This document shows, piece by piece, positions 21,125 to 31,517 of a DNA stretch of 64,000 nucleotides; position 1 is the first letter of the stretch; the number at the start of each line of letters is the position of its first letter. This DNA comes from Agarophyton chilense (Eukaryota > Rhodophyta > Florideophyceae > Gracilariales > Gracilariaceae): positions 868,001 through 932,000 of the forward strand of contig JARGXX010000002.1 in assembly GCA_030374765.1 (NCBI GenBank), in the 5' to 3' direction. The translations under genes and the position numbers were made by a program. The notes beneath the pieces are model-generated. The model was not told where the DNA came from, ran no database searches, and saw only the letters and a program-made list of their open reading frames with translations.

Positions 21125-21379
21125 ATGGCAAAATCCTCCAACCTACCGCAATCGAGCCCCGCGCAGCCATCGTCTATCTCAAGGCTGCTCTGGAGTTCGT
21201 CCGAGCTCCAACAAGAAAAGAAACAACCACCGCGAAAAACAAAAAAGATCTGCTGCGCTTGTCCAGAAACCAAGAAGGCTCGCGACGAATGCATCCTCCT
21301 CAACGGCATGGAAGCCTGCCTCTCCTTCATAGAGGCCCACAACGAATGCCTCAGAACAGAAGGCTTCAATATCACCTAA
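21125..21379 (+). CDS. COX17: COX17, cytochrome c oxidase copper chaperone
   Basis: COX17 carries Cu(I) in the mitochondrial intermembrane space to SCO1 and COX11 for assembly of cytochrome c oxidase. The 84-residue protein has the family's C-terminal core, [20 protein letters not shown] then [16 protein letters not shown]. The copper-binding Cys pair is C43-C44. The twin CX9C motifs are C46-X9-C56 and C65-X9-C75, which form the MIA40-dependent disulfides. All expected cysteines are present. The N-terminal 40 residues are a variable, Ser/Pro- and Lys-rich extension, longer than the roughly 20 residues of human COX17. The start is the first ATG of the frame, and the gene is a single exon. It stands alone on the plus strand, tail to tail with the PP2A gene 590 bases downstream. 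Confidence 0.96.
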   Translation: MAKSSNLPQSSPAQPSSISRLLWSSSELQQEKKQPPRKTKKICCACPETKKARDECILLNGMEACLSFIEAHNECLRTEGFNIT

Positions 21380-21969
21380 CCCCCCAGCACACTCAGCAGC
21401 ACTACCGCCAACATCTCTCCACCTCTGCCATTTTCCTACAATCATTTAACCACCCCACGTGCAGCGTCTCTCGCTCAATACTATAAACAACATGTTTCTG
21501 CTTCAAAACCACCGTCTTCGCACTTTGCATATGTGACATGGTCTGTGCCCATACACCGGCTGTTTAGTAACTTTTGTTATACTTGTCAGTATGGAGTCAG
21601 TCCAACTTCCAGTCCACCAACACCACCACCTCTACACATGTACAATCTAAAACCCACTGCTCGCACTCCCCCTTTTCGCCCATACCTCCCCAGTGTATCG
21701 ACTACAACCAAGCCCATCCACATTCTTCAATGCCCTGCCCCCAGCCAACGCTACCAATCAAAAAGAAAAAAATCCTCTTTCTGAGCTTTGCCACCAAATC
21801 ATCCGTACTCTCTCCGCCCCTCTCTCTCTCTTTCTCTCTCATTAGTGATTGCAAATAAGGTACCATACGTGCTAATGGTAGTGGTAAAAAATGTTAATAA
21901 CGTCATCTGTCTGTCTACACTAAATAGAACAAGCGAGCAACAAAGATGAAAGCCAACCAACGGCGGCAC
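21380..21969. other. Convergent intergenic region, COX17 / PP2A-B55
   Basis: The 590 bases between the two convergent genes contain pyrimidine-rich stretches (CT-rich near 21800-21840) and short compositional open frames. The 3' ends of both transcripts should lie here. AATAAG near 21855 and AATAAC near 21896 are weak poly(A)-signal candidates for COX17. Confidence 0.4.
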
Positions 21970-23838
21970 CTAGCTCGCATCGCCAGTAAGCCCATAAAAC
22001 AGATACACTGCCGGCCCCGCCGCCACCGCAGCAAGAGGTTCTGTGGGTGACGCATGCAGGTACATCACCCGCCTGGTCGGATCAACCAGTTCTGCCGCAG
22101 AAGCGTGCCGATGCCGAGCCACCGACAGTCCCTCCGCCGTATATCGATGGCGCGGAGACACGCCCGAAACAAACTCCACACTGGCTTCTGTAGCAGTACC
22201 AACGCCATCATACGCAGAATACGCTTGAAACAATGAGTTGTAACTTCCAGTGAGGAGTGAGCCGCCGTCATTTGAAAACGCACACTGAAACTTGTCAAAG
22301 ATACAATCGTTCTCATACAAGTCACAGAAGCGCGAACGCAGATGCTCTTGCACGGGAACCACCAGCACGGGTGCACGCTCCATGTTAATGTCCCAAAGTC
22401 TCAGGTTCATATAATCCCTGGTAAGAAAGTAGCGCCCGTCGGGAGAAAACTTGACATCTGAGATAGAAGCAATGATCTCCGAGAAGAAAGAGTTGCGGCG
22501 GGCATTGTCAGGAGGTAACCAGTACGTATTTGCATACGAGTCACACAACGCGGAGGTCCTCAAGTCGCACAGCCGAACAATGCCGCGCGAAGTAGAGTGC
22601 ATAAAAAGGTGACAGTGACGCGGGTGGAACACAGCGCATGTAACGACCTCAGTGAGGTCTTCCACGTTGGTTGGCTTGAGGTCCAGCACGTTGAAGCCCT
22701 GCCCCTGGCGTTCCAGATTCCACAAATTGACTCGTAGGTCATCGGCCGACAGAAAGGTTTCCTCGTCCGAGTTGAGAGAGATGGAGTTTATGTGGTATGA
22801 ATCGGGAGAGCAGAAGGAGCGACGAGGAATGGCGGTGATGAAGCGGCCCTGGTGCTGCAAGCGCGGCATTGTCAACATTGAGGGATCAGTTACAAAGCTG
22901 GCCATGGAGTGGGCTTGCATGGCGCGCATAGTCCATGCGGAGCCCGGCTGGTACCTTGGACGATGGGAGGCGTTGGACATGTTGGAGGCAAAGGAGGAAT
23001 CGGAGGTGGAAGAAGAGGAAGTGGTGGTGGAAGAAGGGGATGTAGAGCGCGATGAGGGGTGGGACTTGAAGGACGGAGAGGAGGTGCGAGAGCGCAGGGT
23101 CGGGTGATGCAAGGTGGCCAAGGCGGTGAGCTCTTTCTCGTAGAGGCTCCACAGTTTGATTGTCTTGTCGTTGGTGGCAAGCAGACGGTGCGAAGTGGCG
23201 GCTGGGCGACACCACCGAATCTGACTGATCTTCTCCTCAATCTCCATGCTCTTGAGGTAGTCAAACTCGGGGTGGTGGGACTGAAACTGGGTCCAGAAGC
23301 GAAACTCAGGCGGCAGCGGGATGGAAGCATCGCGGTGGGGTGAGGGGGAGCGCGGGGGCGACGGGGGACGCTTCCGACGTATTCGCTTCAAGATGATGAT
23401 GCGACCGGCGCGGTCGCCGGCAGCAAGCATGTCGGAAGTGTCGCTGAAGCGCACGGCGGAAATGATATCGCTTTCAGACACGACTGGGGCATTGGGCTGC
23501 GGTTGGTGAAGCTGCTGGAGCTCTTTCTCTTTCTGCGGATGTGCGGGGGTAGGAATAGAGAGGAGTTGATTGTGCGGGGGGTCGTGGAGCGAGAGGGAGG
23601 ATGCGGAGGTGGTGGCAGAGGACAGGGAGGCAGGCGGAACGACGGCGGTGATGCGCTCGCCAAATGCCTGGGCAAAGACGAAACGCAGCGGATGTGGACC
23701 GGCGCTGGCGGCGGAGGGCGGCGAAAGCGGACGAAGATGGGCGCCGTGCGACGAAAGACGACGCATGCTAACGATGGGTCTGTCGAGGCTTTCGTCATAC
23801 AGCGAGTCGGTATCAGAAGAGCGCGCGGCACCATCCAT
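21970..23838 (-). CDS. Protein phosphatase 2A regulatory subunit B, 55 kDa type (B55/PR55)
   Basis: B55 is the WD40 beta-propeller that targets the PP2A core enzyme to substrates such as mitotic phosphoproteins. Numbering from the ATG at 23838 (622 residues), the signatures are HHPEFDYLKSMEIEEKISQI (about 190-207), the PR55 motif YHINSISLNSDEE (about 348-360), RLCDLRTSALCD, FFSEIIASISDVKFSPDGRY, and SLYENDCIFDKF-like LYENDCIFDKFQCAFSNDGG. The family is normally about 450 residues. The extra length is a 100-residue Ser/Pro/Thr-rich insert (about 235-335) in an early propeller blade and a 120-residue disordered N-terminus. An in-frame ATG at 24027 would add 63 residues rich in Cys and Arg; I prefer 23838 because the acidic start MDGAARSSDTDSLYDES looks natural and leaves room for a promoter. 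No introns. Confidence 0.95.
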   Translation of the reverse strand: MDGAARSSDTDSLYDESLDRPIVSMRRLSSHGAHLRPLSPPSAASAGPHPLRFVFAQAFGERITAVVPPASLSSATTSASSLSLHDPPHNQLLSIPTPAHPQKEKELQQLHQPQPNAPVVSESDIISAVRFSDTSDMLAAGDRAGRIIILKRIRRKRPPSPPRSPSPHRDASIPLPPEFRFWTQFQSHHPEFDYLKSMEIEEKISQIRWCRPAATSHRLLATNDKTIKLWSLYEKELTALATLHHPTLRSRTSSPSFKSHPSSRSTSPSSTTTSSSSTSDSSFASNMSNASHRPRYQPGSAWTMRAMQAHSMASFVTDPSMLTMPRLQHQGRFITAIPRRSFCSPDSYHINSISLNSDEETFLSADDLRVNLWNLERQGQGFNVLDLKPTNVEDLTEVVTCAVFHPRHCHLFMHSTSRGIVRLCDLRTSALCDSYANTYWLPPDNARRNSFFSEIIASISDVKFSPDGRYFLTRDYMNLRLWDINMERAPVLVVPVQEHLRSRFCDLYENDCIFDKFQCAFSNDGGSLLTGSYNSLFQAYSAYDGVGTATEASVEFVSGVSPRHRYTAEGLSVARHRHASAAELVDPTRRVMYLHASPTEPLAAVAAGPAVYLFYGLTGDAS

Positions 23839-24409
23839 GAAGGGTACGCACACGCGCAGCACTCGCGCAGAGAGCCCTGGCGCCTTGGCGCTCGGCGAGT
23901 GCGGATGGGGAAGGGAGGCGGAGAATAGACACGGTGGCGAACGAGTGGGCGCAACGAGGTTGCACCCGCACCGCGCCCGCCACCAACACGCGGCGCGCGA
24001 GCACAAAACAAAGCGCAGCGCGCACAACGCACAAAACCGGCATGTTAGTCACAGCTTACAGCACGCAGTTCCCTCCTTACACAAAGAGCGACGCGCACGT
24101 GCGCCCGTGTCTGTTCGCACGTGCGAGCGACGCGCACGTCAGCGAACACTGAACAACCCTTCTGGCTCGTGGCCACGCGCACAACGTGGACACCTCGATG
24201 GTGAGGTGGCGCCCGTTGGCGACTGGCGCTCCCGGTGTGCCGACGTGTGATTGGAGCGTCGAGTGCCACTGGCGGCGCCGCGTTGTCTGCGTGCGTCCCC
24301 GCTGGAGGCTGTCGTCAACAGTGTGGCATGTAAGGTTACGCTGTTCCGCCACGCCGCGCCTCCGTCGCGTTGCGCACTGCCCGTGTGTCACCCCCGCCCG
24401 TCCGCGCGT
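23839..24409. promoter_or_regulatory. Shared upstream region of divergent PP2A-B55 and GYF genes
   Basis: 571 GC-rich bases lie between the two divergent start codons. Both promoters must lie here unless the 5' leaders are spliced. There are several CACGTGC/GCACGTG-type and CGCGC motifs around 24095-24140, with the near-repeated segment GCGACGCGCACGT occurring twice (about 24089 and 24128). No TATA box is evident. The open frames crossing this region are compositional. Confidence 0.5.
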
Positions 24410-25087
24410 ATGGGTCTCTTCCGGAAGAAGCCGCAGCCCGTGTGGTACGTGCTCAAGCCCACCGACCGCTCCGCGTCGTCGTCACACCCGCGTCGAGAGG
24501 GCCCGTTCACGAGGCACGCTATCGCGCGACTGTACGCCGACCACCAACTACCGTCGGACGCGCTGCTTTGGACGAATGAACGTATCTTTCCAAACGCACT
24601 TCGTCCGAATAGTTCGCGCCCAGTGCGCCTCATGGAGTGGCGCCGTTTGGATCAACTGCCCGACCCTGTCGTGCGCCAGCTTCACGCCGACGCCCTCGCC
24701 CTCGACCACGCGCTCCCGCACCAGCAGCACCCGCATCCCACGTTGAGCCCTCCGAACCAGTCCCACCATTCTCCGTCCTCGTCGCCCTCGTCGCCCCCGT
24801 CGCCCCCGCCGTCCTCGCCGCCCCCGCCGCCCCCGCCGCCCCCGCCCTCGTCGCTGCCGGGAAGCCTGCACCACCCCCACCACCACCCAGCTGTGTATCC
24901 ACACGCCCCCGGTCACCCCGCCCCCGACGCTCAGCAACCCGGGCCGTACCCCGCCTCACACGCCGCACACGCCGCACACGCCGCGCCCATTGCGCCGCAG
25001 CCGTTCTACTCCCAACAGCCCGCTGCGTACCCTCTTCATTTGGGCCCGCATGCTCCGCCCGGAGCTCCTCCACCAACGCTTCACTAG
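24410..25087 (+). CDS. GYF-like domain protein with proline-rich tail
   Basis: A 225-residue protein. Residues about 10-80 match the GYF_2 (GYF-like) pattern: WYVLKPTDR, then REGPFTRHAIARLYADHQLP, then DALLWT, ending RLMEW. GYF domains bind proline-rich peptides, commonly in splicing or translation-related proteins. Residues about 105-225 are low complexity: a Ser/Pro tract with an uninterrupted run of nine or more prolines near 135-146, then His/Pro/Ala- and Gln/Tyr-rich sequence. The tail itself contains the kind of ligand a GYF domain would bind. The chosen ATG gives MGLFRKKPQPVWYVL directly before the domain; an upstream in-frame start at 24251 would add 53 residues with no recognisable features. 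It is divergent from PP2A-B55. The exact cellular role is unknown. Confidence 0.75.
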   Translation: MGLFRKKPQPVWYVLKPTDRSASSSHPRREGPFTRHAIARLYADHQLPSDALLWTNERIFPNALRPNSSRPVRLMEWRRLDQLPDPVVRQLHADALALDHALPHQQHPHPTLSPPNQSHHSPSSSPSSPPSPPPSSPPPPPPPPPPSSLPGSLHHPHHHPAVYPHAPGHPAPDAQQPGPYPASHAAHAAHAAPIAPQPFYSQQPAAYPLHLGPHAPPGAPPPTLH

Positions 25088-26602
25088 TCGTTTCGTGGCG
25101 CTGTTCTAGTCCTGCGACTTATTCCCCCCCACCATTGCCTACATTCTTACGTCTGCTGTATGTTGCTGCAAGCCCAACCATGGCGCGAGCCAATCACTTG
25201 TTCACCCTCCGTGTCTCATGCTCATCTTTCTGGCTCGATTCCACTTCCAACCCTTTCTGCGCTAGCGCGCGCGATTGCAAACGGTAGGCAAACTGAAGGT
25301 TAAACACCCGTTTGAACAATAATAGAATAATTTTATTTATGTATATCGATGGCAGTAAACATATTTTGTACTGCAATCAGTAAAAATGATTCACCAAAAG
25401 TCGTCACATTTTCTTTTATTTTGTGCAACTTCTTACAGAATCTCTAAAATCCAAAAGTTTCTGCACACTAACTGCCAACGATTATGTATCTGTCACCATT
25501 CATGTGAGGCGTGTAAAACGCACGAGTGAAAATCGTGCAGTTTCGTGTATATTAGTGCAAGCGACGCACATGGGCCGTAGAGTGGCACTCAACCAATAAA
25601 GTAATGAAACTATTTTTTAGACGTAGCGCTACAAAAAGAAAAGTTATTTAGAAGCACGAATTCAGCACGCAACGGAAATATGTTTTGTATCGCATAAAGC
25701 GCGTAATTGAAAATAGACTGGTCGATGTCTAACTGGAAACAGCAAAAACTTACTTGTACTGACCTGCTTTTCCATTAATTATATTAAACCGACCCGATTC
25801 AGATTAAGCCTACTTTGTTCAAGCCAACTCAACTATAGCGCTTCCGATTCTCTTATTTGGCACCGAAGCCAATTATAGCCACATGCTTTGCTGTTTTAAT
25901 TAACCTACCGCCTCTATTTTTATAAACTTAGGGCTAGGGTTGCTTGTTCTACCAAACTGCGCCTATTTGTTGTCGAAGCTTTAACTAACGTAGCACTGTT
26001 GAAACCTTTTTCTGGTTGAAAAAACCGTGTTATACGGAATATAGCTCGCATTTTACGACCAATTATCATCTATTAAAAAGTTTGTACTTCTTAATGCTCT
26101 TTTCATAGAGTTTAAAAGTATTTTATTCTGTCTGGCAAGAATATTTGGACAATCAATGAGATTTAATCGCTCTAATACATAGCTGTGCATGGTTTCGATT
26201 TGACTTGTTAGCCGTAATCACCATGAAAAACGCGACTTTAATATTGACTCTTCATTTTCTCCCAAACTCTTTATAAATCTACGTTTCCCTCACATTTTTC
26301 GCGTTCTAAATCAACTCGAGAAGCTTTGCAGCCTTCTTACATCTTAAAATCATTTTTTGAAGCACTGTACAGTCTTCCGCATCAATATGCACAGACAGCG
26401 ACCATTGGAGGCTCACCAAGATTTTGAACATCAAAAAGGTGGCGACGCTTCTTAGAAAAACACCGACGTATCGTACTGTATATTCCATATCAAAGTTCCT
26501 GAAACTCACGAATTTTTTTAGTTCACTGTAAAAGTTGCCGTAATTCAGCTGACTTCAGAAATAAGAAAAATTCTCTTTGCTAGAAAAAAGATAATAGATA
26601 TA
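25088..26602. other. AT-rich intergenic, no gene seen
   Basis: About 1.5 kb downstream of the GYF gene turns AT-rich. AATAGAATAA near 25320 may serve poly(A) formation. A 67-codon open frame on the minus strand at 26306-26509 has no recognisable motif. I see no RNA gene. Confidence 0.45.
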
Positions 26603-27899
26603 AAGTCTGTTTCAAAAACATATCCCTTGCACAAATATTTCGTAAAATGCCTTTTCGACTACAGTACACTCAATAAAAACAACACATGAAAAATATCAAG
26701 TCAAAAAACTGTTTCAAAAACATATCCTTTCGTCAGCCATATTCTCTACAGCGCGCTTTCAGTAGTTTGTTTTCGCCTCTTTAACCCTACTGACACTTAC
26801 AGAGTGTGTTATCATTTATTCAATAAAAAAATGAATTAAATTAAACGTTATTTTGTCCCAGTAATTTGTGATACAAACTTTCGAATAAAAAAATGTACTG
26901 AACTGTCTAATTTGCCCATAAATCATCTAATCTAGCACTCCATTGGTGTTTTCAATAAATTGAACATTGGAAATTCGTCATAAAAGATCCGTATCAGTCT
27001 ATTTAAACCATTCTTGTACTGTTTCTAAACAGTTCACTGTTTTACAAGCGCACTTTCCTGCTAAAAATCATAATTTAATTCATACGTAAAGTAGGAATAA
27101 AGTAGCACAAAACTTTCTAACACTTTATCATAACGTTTCTAAGTCATTAAAGCTTTTAAAAACGCTATTTTAGTTAGTGTTACTTCAAATATACCATCCA
27201 AAACCATCTCAGATTTGTAACCAAACAACTTTCTTAAAAAACTCAACTTTGTTTTGCAATTATCATGCTAATAGATTTTAAAGAAACCTGGGCCGTTCAT
27301 ATTCACAGTTTTCGTCCAAAACATTATGTTTTTTTCATAATCGTTTTTTAATGAGGCTTTTCTGAGAAACACAACGCACTTTTGCGTTTATGGTGCGTTT
27401 TCAAAAGAAGATTCTTTTGTTGTTGTATAGTTTAATCAATTTTGAATTTTTAATTTGCGTCATATTTAAGAACATTTTACATTCAAACACTGTTTTGTTT
27501 CAATTATTTTTGCACGATGAAATATTACAGAACAGATAAAGCTTACTTACACGCGTTTTTTTGTTAGAAAGAATGCGCTATGGCTCAAACATCGCTTGAA
27601 TTCATACCAAACGGAAGGTTCTGTAATAATTGTTTGTTTTGGTGATTTTTATTTGTTTTTGCGCTATAAAAGTTGGGATCATGCCTTTGTGGTCCATTCA
27701 AATAATTTTCATATAGTTTTGGCGAGATAAAGACGTTACACAAGTCATAATGGAGCTCTATATTGTATAAAGGATATGTTTAAGAAACAAGGGTTTTTAC
27801 TTGAAAAGGTTTTATTCGGTGAGAAATTGGCTCTACAGTACAGAAAACGCCATTTTTTGCCCGGTTTTAGGAAAGGATATGTTTTTGAAACGCACTGTA
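26603..27899 (-). mobile_element. Tc1/mariner transposon copy II, decayed
   Basis: The copy is 1.3 kb and has two repeats at each end: AAGTCTGTTTCAAAAACATA at 26603 and CTGTTTCAAAAACATATCC at 26708 on the left, and GGATATGTTTAAGAAAC at 27772 and GGATATGTTTTTGAAACG at 27875 on the right. The spacing is about 105 bases on both sides (IR/DR layout). TATA-rich flanks (GATATA on the left, TATATA on the right) fit TA target duplication. The minus strand keeps shreds of transposase: KRYDKVLESFVLLYSYF, then QESALVK where the family has QDNAPVH, then TVxKQYKNGLN. Many stops interrupt it. The outer repeats are better preserved than the coding part. Confidence 0.72.
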
Positions 27900-28519
27900 T
27901 ATATAATCTGTCCATACTTGTATCGGCCTTTCACATATTTCGTTTAATTATATCACATCTTTATACTGTTTCCTACGCCTGAAGCACATATATTGAACAC
28001 TTTATCGTTCGCACTTTCTAGCTAGTACACTTCTTGTTTCTTTCGTTTTTTTGACTTCTTTTCTTTGCCCCATTCTGGGCTGGTACTCTAGAGAGCATAT
28101 TTAGTACTTATTTTTCCTTGAGTTACAACCCCCCACGTTTTGTCTCCTTATTATTTTGGCGAATATGATGTTCACATGGTACTCTAGATGATACACGAGC
28201 ATCTCTGATGGTGCGAGGTTAAGTGTTTTTGACGAATCCATTGTCCATATTCTCAAGTTTTTTTACGAGAATTGTGCGAATCATGGAAAAGCTCATGATG
28301 ATTGTGCACTTGATTATCTCGGAGTTTAAAATTTTGCAACTTTCGAATTTTGTTATGATATAATTACTTCAGAGAATTACCTAAGTCAGGAAGATAAAGG
28401 TGGAGCTATTATGCGAAAGAAGTAACTAGGCCGATTTAGAACAGCATATGATTCGAAGAAATGCATCTGAAAGGCAATGAGCGCCCCAACATAGTACGGA
28501 AACCTCTTAAGATGCATAG
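27900..28519. other. No recognised gene
   Basis: AT-rich sequence lies between the Tc1 copy and the left target duplication of element B. Confidence 0.5.
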
Positions 28520-28524
28520 CGGAT

Positions 28525-29410
28525 TGTAGGAAAACGCTTGGAGCGGAGACACCACGAAGATGATCGGTATCTTCCTCTCTTGAGAGACACGCCTCAGGCG
28601 GAGGAGACGCGTCTCAGCGAAGCACAGAAACAGAGCCACTCTGGAAAGGCACGACGGAGTCGGGTGTAAGACCGAGGCCAATCCGGCGGGATATACCTAG
28701 AGTGTTTACGTGAGCACGGCACAGTCCAGGGTGTGACCGATCCCAGGCGGAGCGGTATCACGGCGATCTTCGGAAAAGGAGTGAGGAAACACTCGTATGA
28801 GGGGGACGAGCGAGATGAGTGGTGCGGCCACTCACGAAAGCCAAAAAGGAGAACAAGAGGAAAACGGGGGCGAAACCCTATACAGGGGCGAGACTACGAC
28901 AAGTTTCGGCGATTAAATATGAACCCACGGTGGTGGTAGCACTCTAGTCGACAGAGGGGTGGATGAACTAACGTGCGACGGGCGCTCATGCAGTATGCGG
29001 TGAAGACGCGCCGAAGGCAAAAATTTCAGAGCCAAGACTCCCTCCTTGGTCTCCCAAGAGGGTGTTTACTGGGGAGCAGTGCTCAACCTTCTAAGCAGTG
29101 TGGCGCGCGGCCCCTGACAGCGGGCTCGCGCCTGAAAAGTAGACACTAAATAGCGATAGCGTAGCTAAGTAAATACTAAAAATTACTAAATAATACTAAC
29201 CATTAGGTAGAATCCGGGCCACGTGTGGCACGCCTCGCACTCGAGCGTTGGCATCCGTGCAGTACACGTGTTCCACCAGTGTACACTTCCGGTCCTAACC
29301 GTCCGTCAGCACGCAATAGCGGTATAGCTTGTCATAGCCCAAGCTATTCCTCAAGCGAGCGAAATCTCGAAGTCCTGGGAAGAAACCCCCTTGAAGGGCA
29401 TTGCACTTCA
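28525..29410 (-). repeat. Element B 3' LTR (886 bp)
   Basis: On the plus strand it runs from TGTAGGAAAACG to GGGCATTGCACTTCA. It matches the split copy at 38743-39262 plus 49858-50215. On the minus strand a purine tract GGAGGGGG precedes it (29413-29423), fitting the polypurine tract. Confidence 0.95.
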
Positions 29411-29445
29411 TATCCCCCTCCTTAGGTGACGATCACGCCGTCGAC

Positions 29446-31304
29446 ATGGCGGGGAGGCAACGGTCCAACCGGTATAAAAGCGAGCCGTGTAACGCGTCCA
29501 GCGACCACTCGACTGTCGAAGGCAGAGCTACACAACCGAACGACAAACGCACCAACGCGGTAACCAATCCCCGAACTTCGAGCGTTCTTCTGCATCGTAC
29601 ACCAACTTCCAGCAAACACATCCCGATACCTCGGCGACCAGTATTCCCGATGAACGATGGTGACAATCCCCGCCGGGGTTACTTCTCCGGTTTCCATTCG
29701 GCTCCCCTTCCGCGGGAGAGTGCCTCGTCAACCGCGCCGAGGCGATCCCGGGGTCCCGTTGAAGCTTCAAGCCACATCACTTCTGCGGAGGACACCTGGC
29801 CCAGTTACGACGAACTCGTCGGGTTAAACCCGTGTCAACATGCGGCGATTCTCCGGAGAACTCCGTGCTTCCATCCGACAGCGGTCTTCGACGAAGAACT
29901 CGTGGCGTCGTATGCTGATGGCAATGCGCGTCTCCCGGGCGAGCTGCTGGCTTTGATCACCACCTCGTGGGATTGGCGACGCCGTGTGGCGGTTCCCGTT
30001 CACGCGATTCTGCGGCGAAGGCGCGAGTCGGCGGAGGAGGCGCATTGCGTATTTGTCCGCATCGGCTATTCACGGATCAACCGGGCGAACTTTCAATACC
30101 CCATCCCCGACGAATTCGGCTTCGACCTACGGATGTACCGGACGCAGGGTGAGATCGGCTATTGTGACCGTCTTGCAGCGTTGTAAACTTACGCATGGCG
30201 CGGTCAACCGCGAGCGCGTCAAGAAGCAATCTGCTGGGTCCGTCCGATCATTCGTGCCGAGTTCCGTCCTCTTCGTCGTTAGTCCCGATATCGGTGGTTA
30301 CAGAACTTCATCCGCGAGGAGCGTCGGGGCTTGGGTTCTTTGTCCCTTATCAGAACACGGAGATAAACCGGATTAGTCCCTTCTATGAGTTCGGGCGATA
30401 CGCTCCCTTGCCTGGGTGGTGGTCCTCCGTTGAGGTGTGCCGGGGATGTTACGTGGAGTTGCCTCCAGTCGTCTCCTATCTGGGCTCGTACTTCATCGAG
30501 GATCCGCACTCCGGCTTATGGTCCGTGGTCCTAACTGAATGGGCAGTCCGCGCCGCGGCGTACATCTTGTGGGAAGCCTACGACCAGTATCGACTGTGGT
30601 ATCTTCCTCCGCGTTTGCGTGGTTACATCCGGCAGCTGGACCTTCAACTCCCTCTTGGAGGTGTCAATAACGCTGATGAAGCGCAGGAGCTCATCGACAT
30701 CATTGGGCGTGTCAACTGGGCTGTCGTGCCTGCCCGGCAGAGCGGCCGTGGTCAAGAAGCCGGTAGGGCTGATCGGTCTCCGGGGCGTCGCACGCCGTTG
30801 GCCGGAGATTTCATCTTCTTTAACTCATAGGAGCAGAAATAGATCTCCGAGGCGGAGGCGTCGGCACTCCGGATGGCTCCGCGGGACTTACCATACGGGC
30901 ACCCCGTGGGGTTTGTCAACTCGGATGACTTCTACTACGCCTATGGCGGTGATGATCTCCCGGAGGAAACGGGCGAATACCGTGGCGACGAGGTCATGGA
31001 AGACGTGGGAGACCCCGATGGTGCCGATACTCCGGCGCAGCCGGCGCAGGGAGTGACTCACGCAGGTGCGGTCATCGATCCAGTGGCGGCGGCGTTGCCG
31101 GACGAACCGGAAGTTATCGAGGTTCCCATATGCCCAGAGGCGGTCGTGATCTTCCAGTTCCTTCGGGGTGTTGGACTGAACGCGCAAGCGGCAAGCGGCG
31201 ACATCGGTGCGATGAGAGACGCCCTCGTGGCACGCCTGACCGGTGGGAGTAACTCCGCTAGCGACTCGGTTGGCGCGCACGGCAATCCTGGTTCTTCCAA
31301 CTAA
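29446..31304 (+). CDS. Antisense accessory gene of element B (fossil part)
   Basis: It is transcribed opposite to gag-pol. It begins 35 bases outside the 3' LTR at the ATG of MAGRQRSNRYKSEP and ends 214 bases short of the end of pol, tail to tail. It is open in large blocks. It has a Ser/Arg/Pro-rich N-terminal third, then a block with AVFDEELVASYADG, then a conserved middle with CYVELPPVVSYLGSYFIEDP and AYILWEAYDQYRLWYL, then GDFIFF, an acidic linker, and a C-terminal helix-like FQFLRGVGLNAQAASGD. Each block has a counterpart in element C's antisense gene, about 52% identical over the middle 52 residues. No signal peptide, membrane span or known domain is recognised. Whether this copy is whole is unclear. 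Confidence 0.75.
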
Positions 31305-31517
31305 TCCCTTGTGACCTTGGTTAGTATATCCCGCTGTGCGGTAGTGTGTGCAGCAACTTCGAAAATAGTAAACTGCTTCCGTCTATGACGTATTTCCTCT
31401 CTTTCTTCTCTTCCAATTCTTCTGAGTGTCCCTCCTCCAGGTCTTCTGTGCATCTTCTCCTTCTTCCAAGGGTCTTTATCCAGATCTTCTGTTCCTTTAT
31501 CCCCATCGGGTGTCTTC

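Noticed and set aside
22652-23930. Several long open frames antisense to the PP2A gene
   Set aside because: They come from GC- and Ser/Pro-codon bias of the real gene on the other strand; none has a recognisable domain.
24186-25287. Overlapping frames in and opposite the GYF gene
   Set aside because: Pro/Ala- or Arg/Gly-rich shadows of the CCG-repeat tail.
28525-29410. CRISPR or tandem array in the repeated 28.5/38.7-kb sequence
   Set aside because: The two copies are LTRs of element B with proper ends and target duplications; no short spaced repeats exist.
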